Below are positions 1 to 8,144 of a stretch of 46,794 bases of DNA, one piece after another. The position numbers and the translations under genes are program-made. Source of the stretch: Bacteroidota bacterium (GTDB lineage Bacteria > Bacteroidota > Bacteroidia > Bacteroidales > UBA1715); contig WQTX01000010.1 in the NCBI GenBank assembly GCA_009786075.1, positions 1 through 46,794 of the forward strand, read 5' to 3'. Position 1 is the stretch's first letter; each line of letters opens with the position of its first letter. Below the pieces are notes generated by a model, which worked only from the letters and a program-made list of their open reading frames with translations, was not told the origin of the DNA and ran no database searches.

Positions 1-682
1 GTGATGAAGTTACGTGAACATTCACTTTCATTGGCAGGCGAGCCGCTTCGTCGTTGCCAAGCCACGAAACATCGGGCTGCGATAAGTGGTGGAATGCTAT
101 ACCAACCGTATTTGCAGCAATGTAACGTATCGGACTTTTGCGAATATTGAAACGGGCAACCAAACCGGCACTAAAATCGAATACACCTACATTATATTTT
201 CCGTCTATGGGCGGCACAAATTCTGTTTCATAAATTCGTCCGAAACGAGGGTCGTATTCATCGACAAAAGTGAGCGATGAATAATCCAAAGACTTTTGAA
301 TATAGCCTGCCAAAGCACCTATTTGCATTAAAAAGTCGGGAGTGAAACGAAGTTGCTTAGCGTAACCAATACCTCCGGTAAATGTGTTAATGAAATTCTC
401 GCCTTGTGAATTTCGGGTAATAATTGCACCCAAACCGCCTTGCGCAAACTTTTGGTCAAAAAAATCAACTGCAATACTTTGAGTTCCCCATTCGCCCGGC
501 ACGTTTGTCCATAAATGGCGGTCGGTAACTGTTCCTCTTAAACCCGGATTGATGCCTATAAAAGCAGGGTTGTAATACATTTCTTTCAAGTAAAATTGCG
601 AGAAGTTAGGGTCTTGCGCAAAGGCATTTACGAAAAAAAATAAGGAAATTATGAGAGGTGTAAATTTGTATATTTTTTTCAT
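1..682 (-). CDS. PorP/SprF family type IX secretion membrane protein, partial
   Basis: Reading leftwards from the ATG at 682, the frame stays open for 227 codons and runs off the window, so the C-terminus is missing. The protein starts with a signal peptide ending FVNAFAQ. The hallmark of this family follows directly: QFYLKEMYYNPAFIG, then alternating beta-strand-like segments (GGLGAIITRNSQGENF, IGYAKQLRF) typical of an outer-membrane barrel. PorP/SprF proteins are about 300-350 residues and anchor type IX-secreted or gliding adhesins at the outer membrane. The family assignment is strong. Which paralogue it is cannot be told, because Bacteroidota usually carry several. It is divergent from the deaminase gene at 1008. 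Confidence 0.85.
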   Translation of the reverse strand, partial: MKKIYKFTPLIISLFFFVNAFAQDPNFSQFYLKEMYYNPAFIGINPGLRGTVTDRHLWTNVPGEWGTQSIAVDFFDQKFAQGGLGAIITRNSQGENFINTFTGGIGYAKQLRFTPDFLMQIGALAGYIQKSLDYSSLTFVDEYDPRFGRIYETEFVPPIDGKYNVGVFDFSAGLVARFNIRKSPIRYIAANTVGIAFHHLSQPDVSWLGNDEAARLPMKVNVHVTSS

Positions 683-980
683 ATCAGAACGTTTGAAACA
701 TTTAAACTTTTACCTATTGTCAATCTTTGCCTATTTAGCTCAATCACTACAATAACGGCAAATATAATATATTATTTTTTAGAAACAACCATTGCAACGC
801 AAAGTTTTTGCAAAATTATGTTTTATTTTTTATTAAAAACAGTATAATTGATTGATAATAAGTAAATTATGTAAATTATTATTTTTCAAATAAAGTCAAT
901 TATAATTTACTTTCGTCGAACTTATGTTTCAAAATTTACATTTCGACAAGCTCAATGACCGTAATTTTATAATGTTTCCG
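683..980. other. Divergent intergenic region
   Basis: About 300 very AT-rich bases lie between the porP/sprF-like gene and the deaminase promoter. They contain no credible gene. An 18-nt string at 890-907 (ATAAAGTCAATTATAATT) recurs exactly at 7238-7255, and a copy of the TTCGACAAGCTCA dispersed repeat lies at 941-960. A weak promoter-like TACTTTCG occurs at 908-915 on the plus strand. Confidence 0.5.
941..960 (+). repeat. Dispersed TTCGACAAGCTCA-type repeat, copy 1
   Basis: The sequence TTTCGACAAGCTCAATGACC belongs to the same short family found at 5433, 5466, 28232 and 34693. Here it lies just upstream of the deaminase promoter. It creates a false N-terminal extension (FDKLNDR) if translation is wrongly started at 924. 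Confidence 0.7.
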
Positions 981-988
981 TATCTTTG
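981..988 (+). promoter_or_regulatory. TAnnTTTG -7 box for the deaminase gene
   Basis: TATCTTTG matches the Bacteroidota -7 consensus and lies 20 nt before the ATG at 1008. It places the transcription start near 995, inside the longer open frame that begins at 924. This decides the start in favour of 1008. Confidence 0.7.
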
Positions 989-1007
989 TATTTTAAATAC
1001 TCTGCAA

Positions 1008-2339
1008 ATGATTGATTACAAAATTATAAATGCCTATATTGTTACCGTGAATCCGGAATTTTCTATCATAGAAAATGGCTGTGTTTGTATTGAAAATGAC
1101 ACAATTGTACATATATGCGACACCTGCGAAAGCCATGGTATTGAAGCCGGAACGGTGATTGACGCACAAGGAAATTTGCTTTTGCCCGGTTTTATCAACG
1201 CGCACACGCATGCCGCAATGAATATTTTTAAAGGCTATGCCGATGATTTACCGTTGAAAACATGGTTGTTCGATTATATTTTTCCGGTCGAGGCGCAATT
1301 TACAAACCGTGAAAATGTGAAAATCGGCTCTTCGTTGGCTATTTTAGAAATGATTGCAAGCGGCACAACCTGCTTTGTCGATATGTATTATTTTGTAGAA
1401 GAAACTGCAAAATTGTGCGAAGAAATTGGTATGCGAGCCTTTTTATCACAGCCAATTGTAGATTTTGCGGTAGCTGATGCAAATTCCCCCGATGAGGCTT
1501 TGCAAGGTCTTGAAACCTTGATGCAACAATACCAAAATCACAATTTAGTACAAATTATTCCCGCTCCGCATAGTATATATACGTGTTCGGCAGAGAATTT
1601 CAAAAAAGCGCGTGCGCTTGCCAACAAATATAATGTGGCTTTGAATACGCATCTTTCGGAAACTATGGAAGAATATAATAATTGTATGGAACAACACGGC
1701 AAAACACCGGTTGAATACCTCAACGATTTGGCTTGTTTCGATGGCAAAACTATTGCCGGTCATTGTGTATATGTAAGCGAAAACGACCGTGAAATTTTGG
1801 CAACAAACCGAGTAAGCGCCGTTAATAATATGCAAAGCAACCTAAAACTTGTATGCGGCGTGTCGCCTGTTCCCGACTTACTCGAAAGCGGCGTAAAAGT
1901 TTGTTTTGGCACCGATAGTGCCGTGAGCAACAATTCGCTCGATATGTACACGGAAATAAAAACCGCTGCTTTGGTGCATAAATACCACAGCGGAAATGCC
2001 ACAGCGTTGAACGCGCAGCAAACGGTATTTATGGCAACTCTCGGCGCAGCGCAGTGTTTGGGAATTGAACACCTGTGCGGTTCTATTGAAATTGGCAAAA
2101 AAGCCGATTTGCAAATTGTGAATATCAACCAAATTCACGCAGTGCCCTTATATAATATATATTCACACATTGTGTATGCCTTGCAGGGCGGCGATGTCGA
2201 TACGGTATTTATTAATGGAAAATGTGTGTATTTGCATAAGCAATTTCAAGGTATTGATGCGTTTGATGTGATGGTGCGGGCGCAGGAATTGGCGAATACA
2301 ATTATGGAGTATAAAGAAGAACATTCAGCAAAAATATAA
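1008..2339 (+). CDS. mtaD: 5-methylthioadenosine/S-adenosylhomocysteine deaminase family amidohydrolase
   Basis: A 443-residue cytosolic amidohydrolase of the MTA/SAH deaminase (ATZ/TRZ-like) family. It is expected to deaminate S-adenosylhomocysteine or methylthioadenosine to the inosyl compounds in the methionine salvage network. Visible metal-site features are the HxH pair in PGFINAHTHAAM (H66, H68), HLSET, AGHCVYVS and the late aspartate in FGTDSAVSNNSLDM. Length is typical. The frame is open from 924, but the first 28 codons include a dispersed repeat and precede the promoter, so 1008 (MIDYKIINA) is used. It stands alone, with a long inverted repeat just after its stop. Exact substrate preference is inference; related deaminases (guanine, chlorohydrolase-like) share the fold. 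Confidence 0.85.
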   Translation: MIDYKIINAYIVTVNPEFSIIENGCVCIENDTIVHICDTCESHGIEAGTVIDAQGNLLLPGFINAHTHAAMNIFKGYADDLPLKTWLFDYIFPVEAQFTNRENVKIGSSLAILEMIASGTTCFVDMYYFVEETAKLCEEIGMRAFLSQPIVDFAVADANSPDEALQGLETLMQQYQNHNLVQIIPAPHSIYTCSAENFKKARALANKYNVALNTHLSETMEEYNNCMEQHGKTPVEYLNDLACFDGKTIAGHCVYVSENDREILATNRVSAVNNMQSNLKLVCGVSPVPDLLESGVKVCFGTDSAVSNNSLDMYTEIKTAALVHKYHSGNATALNAQQTVFMATLGAAQCLGIEHLCGSIEIGKKADLQIVNINQIHAVPLYNIYSHIVYALQGGDVDTVFINGKCVYLHKQFQGIDAFDVMVRAQELANTIMEYKEEHSAKI

Positions 2340-2342
2340 TGA

Positions 2343-2408
2343 CTGGATTGCTTCGTTCCTCGCAATGACGTACAAAAGAGCGTCATTGCGAGGAACGAAG
2401 CAATCCAG
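2343..2408. repeat. 28-bp-arm inverted repeat (CTGGATTGCTTCG family), copy 1
   Basis: The arms 2343-2370 and 2381-2408 are perfect reverse complements with a 10-nt loop. The left arm starts CTGGATTGCTTCGTTCC and ends with CGCAATGACG. It sits between the deaminase stop and the glycosyltransferase start. A diverged copy is at 13036-13130; loop plus right arm share an exact 21-nt stretch with that copy. It may act as a 3'-end stabiliser or terminator. Confidence 0.85.
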
Positions 2409-2431
2409 AAAAGACAAAAACAGTAATTTTT

Positions 2432-3331
2432 ATGCTTTCAATCTGCATAGCAACATATAATTATAATGTAACGAAACTTGTAACCGAGCTTCACAAACAA
2501 TGTAATGCAATTGCAATTGATTTTGAAATTTTTATTGCCGATGATTGTTCAGATTTGTATTTTCACGAAGAAAACAAAAAATTGAGCGAACTTCCGCAAG
2601 TTTCATATTGGCGAAACGAAAAAAATATCGGACGGGCAGCCAATCGCAATGAATTAGCTCGGCAAGCGAAATTTCCGTATTTGCTTTTTCTCGATTGCGA
2701 TGCGGAAATTGAAAATCAGCACTTTATTGAAAATTACTTGAAAGTTGCATATAAAAATTGCGTGATTTGCGGCGGCGTTGATTACCAAAAAGAAAAACCG
2801 GAGCAAAACAAACGTTTGCGCTGGCGATACGGAGTGCAACGTGAAATGCTTTCTGCCGAAATGCGCACCAAAACCGGCAAAGGTTTGACTACGTTTAATA
2901 TGTTGATTGACAAAAATTTATTCCAATCTATAACTTTTAACGAAACTATTTGCACGTATGGCTACGAAGATACTTTGCTGGAATACACGCTAAAAAAACA
3001 GAATTTCGTAATTACTCATATTGACAACGCAGCCATTCACGCGGGTTTAGACGAAAACAAGATTTTTTTACAGAAGATAGAAGAAAGTTTGTACACCTTA
3101 CAGCAACTTGTTCATACTGATACTGTTGACGCTGATTTTTTGCAATTTATAAAAATATATAGAATGTATTGTCGCTGCAAAAAATATAAACTTACTCCTC
3201 TCGTGCGCTTATTGTTTCGCATAAAACGTCCATTTTTAACGTATTATATAATTCAAAAAAATGCGCCTCTGTGGGTATTGGATTTTCATAAACTTAGCTA
3301 TTTTTGCAGTCTTAAAATAAAAAATAAGTAA
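2432..3331 (+). CDS. Family 2 glycosyltransferase
   Basis: A 299-residue GT-A fold glycosyltransferase. The N-terminus MLSICIATYNYNV is the nucleotide-sugar binding strand, followed by FIADDCSD and, near residue 90, the metal-binding DxD-like FLDCDAEIE. The region around GYEDTLLEY resembles the ED acceptor motif of GT2 enzymes. No transmembrane segment is evident, so it is probably cytosolic or peripheral and adds a sugar to a surface glycan. Donor and acceptor cannot be told. It lies alone after an inverted repeat and 18 nt before the small DUF4405 gene, with which it may be co-transcribed. Confidence 0.85.
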   Translation: MLSICIATYNYNVTKLVTELHKQCNAIAIDFEIFIADDCSDLYFHEENKKLSELPQVSYWRNEKNIGRAANRNELARQAKFPYLLFLDCDAEIENQHFIENYLKVAYKNCVICGGVDYQKEKPEQNKRLRWRYGVQREMLSAEMRTKTGKGLTTFNMLIDKNLFQSITFNETICTYGYEDTLLEYTLKKQNFVITHIDNAAIHAGLDENKIFLQKIEESLYTLQQLVHTDTVDADFLQFIKIYRMYCRCKKYKLTPLVRLLFRIKRPFLTYYIIQKNAPLWVLDFHKLSYFCSLKIKNK

Positions 3332-3349
3332 TCAATTAAAACAATCAAT

Positions 3350-3568
3350 ATGACATTTAACAAACGAAAAACAGTGGCGTTACTGCTTGCGGTAACTTTA
3401 ATTATGATGCCTGTTACAGGGGCAATTATTCATGTTTCGCACCGGACAGCAATTGAGCATAAATGGCTGCACATTCACGTTATATTCGGTGTTCTGTTTG
3501 TGGTTTTGGGTATTTTCCACATTATTTACAATTGGAAGGCGTTGAAACGGTATTTATTGGGGAAATAA
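3350..3568 (+). CDS. Small DUF4405-like membrane protein
   Basis: A 72-residue protein with two hydrophobic helices (TVALLLAVTLIMMPVTGAII and VIFGVLFVVLGIFHIIYNW). Several histidines (HVSHRTAIEHKWLHIH, FHII) are spaced as in DUF4405 proteins, a family related to b-type cytochrome membrane domains. The paired histidines on both helices suggest haem binding, which is inference. It follows the glycosyltransferase by 18 nt. No partner reductase is nearby. Confidence 0.7.
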   Translation: MTFNKRKTVALLLAVTLIMMPVTGAIIHVSHRTAIEHKWLHIHVIFGVLFVVLGIFHIIYNWKALKRYLLGK

Positions 3569-3582
3569 TTTGCAATAAATAA

Positions 3583-3622
3583 AAATCTGTGTAAATCCGC
3601 TCAATCCGCGTTATCAGCGTGC
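3583..3622. repeat. AATCTGYGTAAATC-type dispersed repeat
   Basis: The sequence beginning AATCTGTGTAAATCCGC and ending in CAGCGTGC matches, in reverse complement, the core at 7154-7188 (CGCAGATTAAACAGATTTACGCAGATT). It fills the short gap before the helicase gene. Confidence 0.55.
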
Positions 3623-3637
3623 AAAAAAATAAAAAAA

Positions 3638-6130
3638 ATGAAAACCAACCCCGAACTCCAATTAGCCCTCGATTTTATACAATACACCGGCAAACATATT
3701 TTCCTGACAGGAAAAGCAGGCACCGGAAAAACCACTTTTTTACGCAAATTGCAAGAAACCTTGCCCAAACGTATGGCAGTAGTTGCGCCCACCGGCGTGG
3801 CGGCAATTAATGCTCGCGGGGTTACTATTCACTCGTTTTTTCAACTGCCCTTTGGTCCGATTTTGGGTGAATTTAAACCCGACCAACAGCGTTTTAGCAA
3901 AGAAAAAATCAATATTATCAAAAGCCTTGATTTGCTTGTGATTGACGAAATCAGTATGGTGCGCGCCGATTTGCTCGACGGCATTGATACGGTTTTGCGC
4001 CGTTTCAAAGACCGCTCGAAACCTTTTGGCGGCTTACAGCTGCTTATGATTGGCGACCTGCAACAACTTGCCCCTGTGGCAAAAGATAACGAATGGGAAC
4101 TGCTGCGCCCACATTACGATACGATTTATTTTTTCAGCAGCCACGCCCTACGTGAAACTTCGTTTGTGGGCATCGAACTGTTGGAAGTGTTTCGCCAGCA
4201 GGACACACATTTTATTTCGATTTTGAATAAAGTACGTGAAAATTGCCTTGATGCCGAAACGCTCGCCGCGCTCAATAAACGCTATATTCCTAATTTTCAG
4301 CCGAAAGACGAAGATGGTTACATTACGCTTTGCACACACAACGCGCAGGCGCAACGTATAAACGAAGGAAAATTGAATGCTTTGAAAACCGAGGAAAAAA
4401 CATTTAAAGCAACGGTACAGGGCATTTTCCCCGAATATTCCTACCCAACAGATTTTGAACTGACTTTGAAGGAAGGCGCACAAGTAATGTTTGTAAAAAA
4501 TGACCCTTCGCGCGAAAAACTGTTTTATAATGGAAAAATCGGAAAAATTGTAGAAATTACCAAAGAAGAAATTTTTGTGCAATGTCCCGACGAGGAAGAA
4601 CCGATTGTAGTTACGCCCCTCACGTGGGAAAACGTGAAATACACGCTCAACGCCGAAACCAATGCGATTACGGAAAATGTTGAGGGCTCATTTACGCAAT
4701 TTCCGCTTAAATTGGCGTGGGCAATTACCATTCACAAAAGTCAGGGTTTGACCTTTGAAAAGGCTGTGATTTCTGCCGAAGCCTCGTTTGCTCACGGGCA
4801 AGTGTATGTTGCTTTGAGCCGTTGTAAAACGCTCGAAGGAATGGTTTTGAGTGCGCCAATTCGCCAAGATAATATTTTGAACGACCACACCGTGCGTGGA
4901 TTTACACAGTATATTGAAGAAAACCGTCCCGATAAAGAACAGTTACATCTTGCCCGGATTGCCTATCAACACGAACTTTTGCGAGATATGTTTTCTTTCC
5001 AAAATTTGCAAAGGCGTTTGTTTTATATGCTAAGAATAATTGACGAAAACAAAGGCAGTTTTCCCGATTTTATGCTCAAACTGTTTGATAGACCGGCGTT
5101 GCAAACGGAAATTATTGATGTGGCAGATAAATTTCATCAACACATAAATTATCTATTGCCTACCGAGCCCGATGTGGAACAAAACGCCGCATTACAGGAA
5201 CGCATTGCCAAAGCAACACAGTATTTTTTAAATTCGGTTGTAAATATTGTTGGTATTCCATTTGAAAAAATGGATTTGGACATTGACAACAAAGAAGTGA
5301 AAAAACAAATGACTAACGCCGTAAGTCAATTGGCAGAAGAACTGCGGGTAAAATGTGAAAGTCTAACAGCTTGCCGTGAAGGTTTTTCGCTTGCAAAATT
5401 GCAAAACGCCAAAGCGGTGGCAATGATAGATGCTTCGACAAGCTCAGCAACCAAGAAAAAGAATACTTCGACAGGCTCAGCAACCGAAAAAAGCATAGGA
5501 AAAGTTACTGCCGAAATTGACGAAAACAATCTTCCAAATCGTGCACTTTTCGATGAATTGCGTGCGTGGCGAATGGAAAAATCGAAAGAATTGAATGTGC
5601 CGCCATTTGCTATTTTTTCGCAAAAAGCATTGTATGAGTTGGTTACGCATTTGCCTGCAAACAATAAAGAATTGGTACAAATAAAAGGTTTCGGCAAAAT
5701 AAAAGCACAGCAATTCGGCGAGGAAATTACTGCGGTAATTCGAGAGTATTGTCAAGAAAACGATATAACACCGGTGCTGTTTACCGACAAAGAAATTGCC
5801 CCGAAAAAATCAAAAGATGAAGATACAAAATTGGTGTCGTACACGCTTTACAAAGAGGGCAAAAGCATTGAAGAAATTGCCGCCGAACGTGGACTTGTAG
5901 CCTCTACCATCGAAGGACATTTGTCGCATTATGTAATGTTGGGCGAAATTGATATTCACGAATTGGTGTCTGCGGAAAAATTGGCTGTGATAACGGAATA
6001 TTTTACCGATGTGGACGACCCTGCGCTTGGCGCGGCTCGTGAAGTGCTTGGCGAGGAATATTCGTATGGGGAATTGCGTTTGGTGAGGGATTGGTTACAA
6101 AAAGAGCAGAATACGGTATCTATCAAATAA
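3638..6130 (+). CDS. PIF1-like AAA helicase with HRDC and C-terminal helix-turn-helix domains
   Basis: An 830-residue superfamily 1 DNA helicase. Walker A is GKAGTGKTT (25-33) and Walker B is LLVIDEISM near 100. The sensor region LLMIGDLQQLAPV follows, and the C-terminal motif AITIHKSQGLTFEKA lies near 360. After a linker, residues about 630-705 look like an HRDC domain (NRALFDELRAWR ... VQIKGFGKIKAQQFG). Residues about 735-765 form a helix-turn-helix (SIEEIAAERGLVASTIEGHL). This helicase-HRDC-HTH arrangement is common in Bacteroidota and probably acts in replication or repair. The linker contains two tandem copies of a dispersed DNA repeat that are translated (residues about 599-616). The start at 3638 gives the expected N-terminus. 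Confidence 0.9.
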   Translation: MKTNPELQLALDFIQYTGKHIFLTGKAGTGKTTFLRKLQETLPKRMAVVAPTGVAAINARGVTIHSFFQLPFGPILGEFKPDQQRFSKEKINIIKSLDLLVIDEISMVRADLLDGIDTVLRRFKDRSKPFGGLQLLMIGDLQQLAPVAKDNEWELLRPHYDTIYFFSSHALRETSFVGIELLEVFRQQDTHFISILNKVRENCLDAETLAALNKRYIPNFQPKDEDGYITLCTHNAQAQRINEGKLNALKTEEKTFKATVQGIFPEYSYPTDFELTLKEGAQVMFVKNDPSREKLFYNGKIGKIVEITKEEIFVQCPDEEEPIVVTPLTWENVKYTLNAETNAITENVEGSFTQFPLKLAWAITIHKSQGLTFEKAVISAEASFAHGQVYVALSRCKTLEGMVLSAPIRQDNILNDHTVRGFTQYIEENRPDKEQLHLARIAYQHELLRDMFSFQNLQRRLFYMLRIIDENKGSFPDFMLKLFDRPALQTEIIDVADKFHQHINYLLPTEPDVEQNAALQERIAKATQYFLNSVVNIVGIPFEKMDLDIDNKEVKKQMTNAVSQLAEELRVKCESLTACREGFSLAKLQNAKAVAMIDASTSSATKKKNTSTGSATEKSIGKVTAEIDENNLPNRALFDELRAWRMEKSKELNVPPFAIFSQKALYELVTHLPANNKELVQIKGFGKIKAQQFGEEITAVIREYCQENDITPVLFTDKEIAPKKSKDEDTKLVSYTLYKEGKSIEEIAAERGLVASTIEGHLSHYVMLGEIDIHELVSAEKLAVITEYFTDVDDPALGAAREVLGEEYSYGELRLVRDWLQKEQNTVSIK
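5433..5485 (+). repeat. Two tandem TTCGACAAGCTCAG repeats inside the helicase gene
   Basis: CTTCGACAAGCTCAGCAACC (5433-5452) and CTTCGACAGGCTCAGCAACC (5466-5485) are read in frame as STSSATKK and TSTGSATEK. They fall in the unconserved linker between helicase core and HRDC domain, so the insertion is tolerated. The same peptide appears in the DUF1573 protein at 27892-28338. Confidence 0.8.
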
Positions 6131-6307
6131 TCAATTCCATTCATTGCGGACGGCTTTTTGAAATTCTAAACCATCGGCAATATTGGGCAATGCTCCGAAA
6201 AATTTAGAGTAATTGCGATGTTGTCTTTGCACTCTATTTTTTCTAATCAACTGCAACGATTTTTTAAAATCAACTGCACTTACTTTGTCATCTATTTCTA
6301 ATATCAT
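6131..6307 (-). CDS. Small protein resembling an orphan antitoxin
   Basis: A 58-residue protein, MILEIDDKVSAVDFKKSLQL to the C-terminus QKAVRNEWN. A TAnnTTTG box (TATCTTTG) lies 27 nt before the ATG at 6307, which supports expression and this start over the longer frame from 6376. The tail (FFGALPNIADGLEFQKAVRNEW) looks like the toxin-binding C-terminus of small Bacteroidota antitoxins placed next to PIN or similar toxins. No toxin follows: the gene runs tail-to-tail into the helicase stop at 6130. The antitoxin label is a resemblance from memory, not a firm family call; it could be a remnant of a lost pair. Confidence 0.5.
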   Translation of the reverse strand: MILEIDDKVSAVDFKKSLQLIRKNRVQRQHRNYSKFFGALPNIADGLEFQKAVRNEWN

Positions 6308-6333
6308 ACTAAATTTCGTTAAAATTCCAAATA

Positions 6334-6341
6334 CAAAGATA
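6334..6341 (-). promoter_or_regulatory. TAnnTTTG -7 box for the small antitoxin-like gene
   Basis: TATCTTTG on the minus strand predicts a transcript starting near 6328, about 20 nt before the ATG at 6307. Confidence 0.6.
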
Positions 6342-6426
6342 ACAACTTTTTTAATAAAAAAAATTGAGATGCGCAAAAAAATCCGTTTTCTATTGGTTTA
6401 CATCTTGTAAGCCCTAAAAAATAGTG

Positions 6427-6434
6427 TAATTTTG
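6427..6434 (+). promoter_or_regulatory. TAnnTTTG -7 box for the VIT transporter gene
   Basis: TAATTTTG fits the consensus and lies 26 nt upstream of the ATG at 6461. Confidence 0.6.
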
Positions 6435-6460
6435 TGGTTTAAATTTAGATACTAACGTAT

Positions 6461-7144
6461 ATGGTAAAACACTATGTAAACCGCACAAATTGGCTGCGAG
6501 CCTCCGTATTAGGAGCAAACGACGGCATTTTATCGACAACAAGTTTAGTTATTGGCGTGGCGGCAGCAAACGTGTCGCGCGAGGCGGTTATTTTGACGGC
6601 ATTAGCCGGTTTGGTTGCCGGAGCGTGTTCAATGGCTGCCGGTGAATATGTTTCCGTAAGTTCGCAAACCGATGTGGAAAGCACCGATTTGAAACGGGAA
6701 AAAGGTGAACTTGAAAATAATCCGCAAGGGGAATTGGAAGAACTAACCAACATATACGTGCAAAGAGGTTTAACTGAGGATTTAGCTCGACAAGTTGCCA
6801 TACAACTTACCGCCGAAAATGCGCTGGAAGCTCACGCAAAAGAAGAATTGGGGATTAACGATACCACAAAACCTCGTCCTCTGCAAGCGGCACTTGCATC
6901 GGCGGCTTCGTTTATTGCGGGTGGGTTGTTTCCTTTTTTGGTGGCTGTATTTGCTCCGGTGGCATCAATGATATTTTTTCAGTACGGATTTGCGATTGTT
7001 TTTCTAGCTCTATCGGGTGCTGTAACGGCTAAATTGGGCGGTTGCGGTATGGGAAAAGCAGTGTTGCGGATTTGTTTTTGGGGGACTATTGCAATGGTTG
7101 TGTCGGCAACGGTTGGGTATATTTTTGGGGTAAATGTGTCGTAA
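6461..7144 (+). CDS. VIT1/CCC1-family transporter
   Basis: A 227-residue inner-membrane protein of the vacuolar iron transporter family, which moves Fe2+ or Mn2+ out of the cytosol. The opening NWLRASVLGANDGILSTTSL and AGLVAGACSMAAGEYVSVSSQ are the signature of helices 1-2. A hydrophilic segment (residues about 70-140, with QGELEELTNIYVQRGL and ENALEAHAKEELG) corresponds to the metal-binding cytoplasmic region. Three more hydrophobic helices follow. Length is normal for bacterial VIT proteins. It has its own promoter and is followed by a dispersed repeat and an AT-rich palindrome. Confidence 0.9.
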   Translation: MVKHYVNRTNWLRASVLGANDGILSTTSLVIGVAAANVSREAVILTALAGLVAGACSMAAGEYVSVSSQTDVESTDLKREKGELENNPQGELEELTNIYVQRGLTEDLARQVAIQLTAENALEAHAKEELGINDTTKPRPLQAALASAASFIAGGLFPFLVAVFAPVASMIFFQYGFAIVFLALSGAVTAKLGGCGMGKAVLRICFWGTIAMVVSATVGYIFGVNVS

Positions 7145-7153
7145 TTTAGTTGT

Positions 7154-7188
7154 AAACACGCAGATTAAACAGATTTACGCAGATTTTC
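7154..7188. repeat. AATCTGCGTAAATC-type dispersed repeat
   Basis: The sequence ACGCAGATTAAACAGATT continuing to TACGCAGATTTTC is the reverse-oriented relative of 3583-3622. It lies directly after the VIT transporter stop. Confidence 0.55.
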
Positions 7189-7204
7189 TATAAAAAAATA
7201 CTAC

Positions 7205-7243
7205 CTTTATCAAAACTTTTAAAAACACAAAGTTTTGATAAAG
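7205..7243. repeat. 15-bp-arm AT-rich palindrome
   Basis: CTTTATCAAAACTTT (7205-7219) and AAAGTTTTGATAAAG (7229-7243) are perfect reverse complements around a 9-nt loop. The palindrome lies between the VIT transporter and the gene at 7299. It could be a terminator for the former or an operator for the latter. Its right flank carries the 18-nt string also seen at 890-907. Confidence 0.7.
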
Positions 7244-7298
7244 TCAATTATAATTAATTAAATATCAAATAAATATGAGCGGTATAAATAACATAAAT

Positions 7299-8144
7299 AT
7301 GAAAAAACTTTTTTTTATCTTGACAGCCGTTATCGGCTTTGGTTTTAGCACTTTTTCGCAAGATGCGGTAATAAACGAAAATGCCAATGATTCAAAGTAT
7401 TATTGGATAAATGGGATTAGCTCAAAAGAAGATATTGGCGGCGTTGATGTAGAAACAACAAAACTCTCGAATGGAACGAAGATTGTTTTTACCAATTATA
7501 ATACTTCGACTGTAACGGTATATTACAAAATCAAAAATGCAAACAACGAAATTTTAACGGGAAATAGAGTGTTGAAACCAAATGAAGCGAAGATAATAGT
7601 TGACGGCGACAACTATAATTACACCACAGGAGTAGAAATTAAAATCATAACAAGAAAATTAGCCGGAAGTGCAAATGTCTCTGTCGAAGAGGAAATTCCT
7701 GCAAAGCCTGAAACTAAAAAAACATTGAAAGGGTTTGACTATGTGGCAATTAGCATTGGCGGTTTTTGTTTGCTTGTTATTTTAATAGGTTATCGGGAAG
7801 CGCGGCAACAGTCGAAAATTAGAAAGAAATTAAAAAATGACGCTTATTTTCTTCAAAGAAAATCACATTCGGAGTTACGGGAATTTATAGCCACAGACAT
7901 GTATTTCCTAACAGAAGATGATAAAAAAGAATTAAATAACATTGCTGCTGACGACTACACAGACGCTCGTGATTTGCGAAACAAAATGCAAGAATTAATT
8001 CAAGATGTGGGAGGTAGTCAAATCTTGGTTTATATAGCAGTGATTACTGTTATAACAGTAGCAATTATACTACTTTTTAGATTAGGTGTTGTTGATTTGG
8101 TATATAATAATCTTAGCACGATGTTGCGAGACACTAACAAATGA
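7299..8144 (+). CDS. Hypothetical membrane-anchored protein with signal peptide
   Basis: A 281-residue protein of no family I recognise. The start at 7299 (MKKLFFILTAVIGFGFSTFSQ) gives a clean signal peptide ending near FSQ; the frame is also open from 7275. A soluble, strand-rich domain follows (residues about 22-135). Next come a transmembrane helix (YVAISIGGFCLLVILIGY), a charged cytosolic segment with a possible coiled coil (IRKKLKNDAYFLQRKSH), and a second helix near the C-terminus (ILVYIAVITVITVAIILLF). Its stop overlaps the next start by four bases, so the two membrane proteins probably work together. Confidence 0.7.
   Translation: MKKLFFILTAVIGFGFSTFSQDAVINENANDSKYYWINGISSKEDIGGVDVETTKLSNGTKIVFTNYNTSTVTVYYKIKNANNEILTGNRVLKPNEAKIIVDGDNYNYTTGVEIKIITRKLAGSANVSVEEEIPAKPETKKTLKGFDYVAISIGGFCLLVILIGYREARQQSKIRKKLKNDAYFLQRKSHSELREFIATDMYFLTEDDKKELNNIAADDYTDARDLRNKMQELIQDVGGSQILVYIAVITVITVAIILLFRLGVVDLVYNNLSTMLRDTNK

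Noticed and set aside
86-280. 64-codon plus-strand frame at the left end
   Set aside because: Antisense to the porP/sprF-like gene, which has a signal peptide and family motif in the other strand.
4148-4582. 144-codon minus-strand frame inside the helicase gene
   Set aside because: Composition (many Phe and Cys) is typical of antisense frames; the helicase on the other strand has all its motifs.
6213-6410. 65-codon plus-strand frame
   Set aside because: Overlaps the small minus-strand gene that has its own -7 box; hydrophobic, low-complexity and no promoter on the plus strand.
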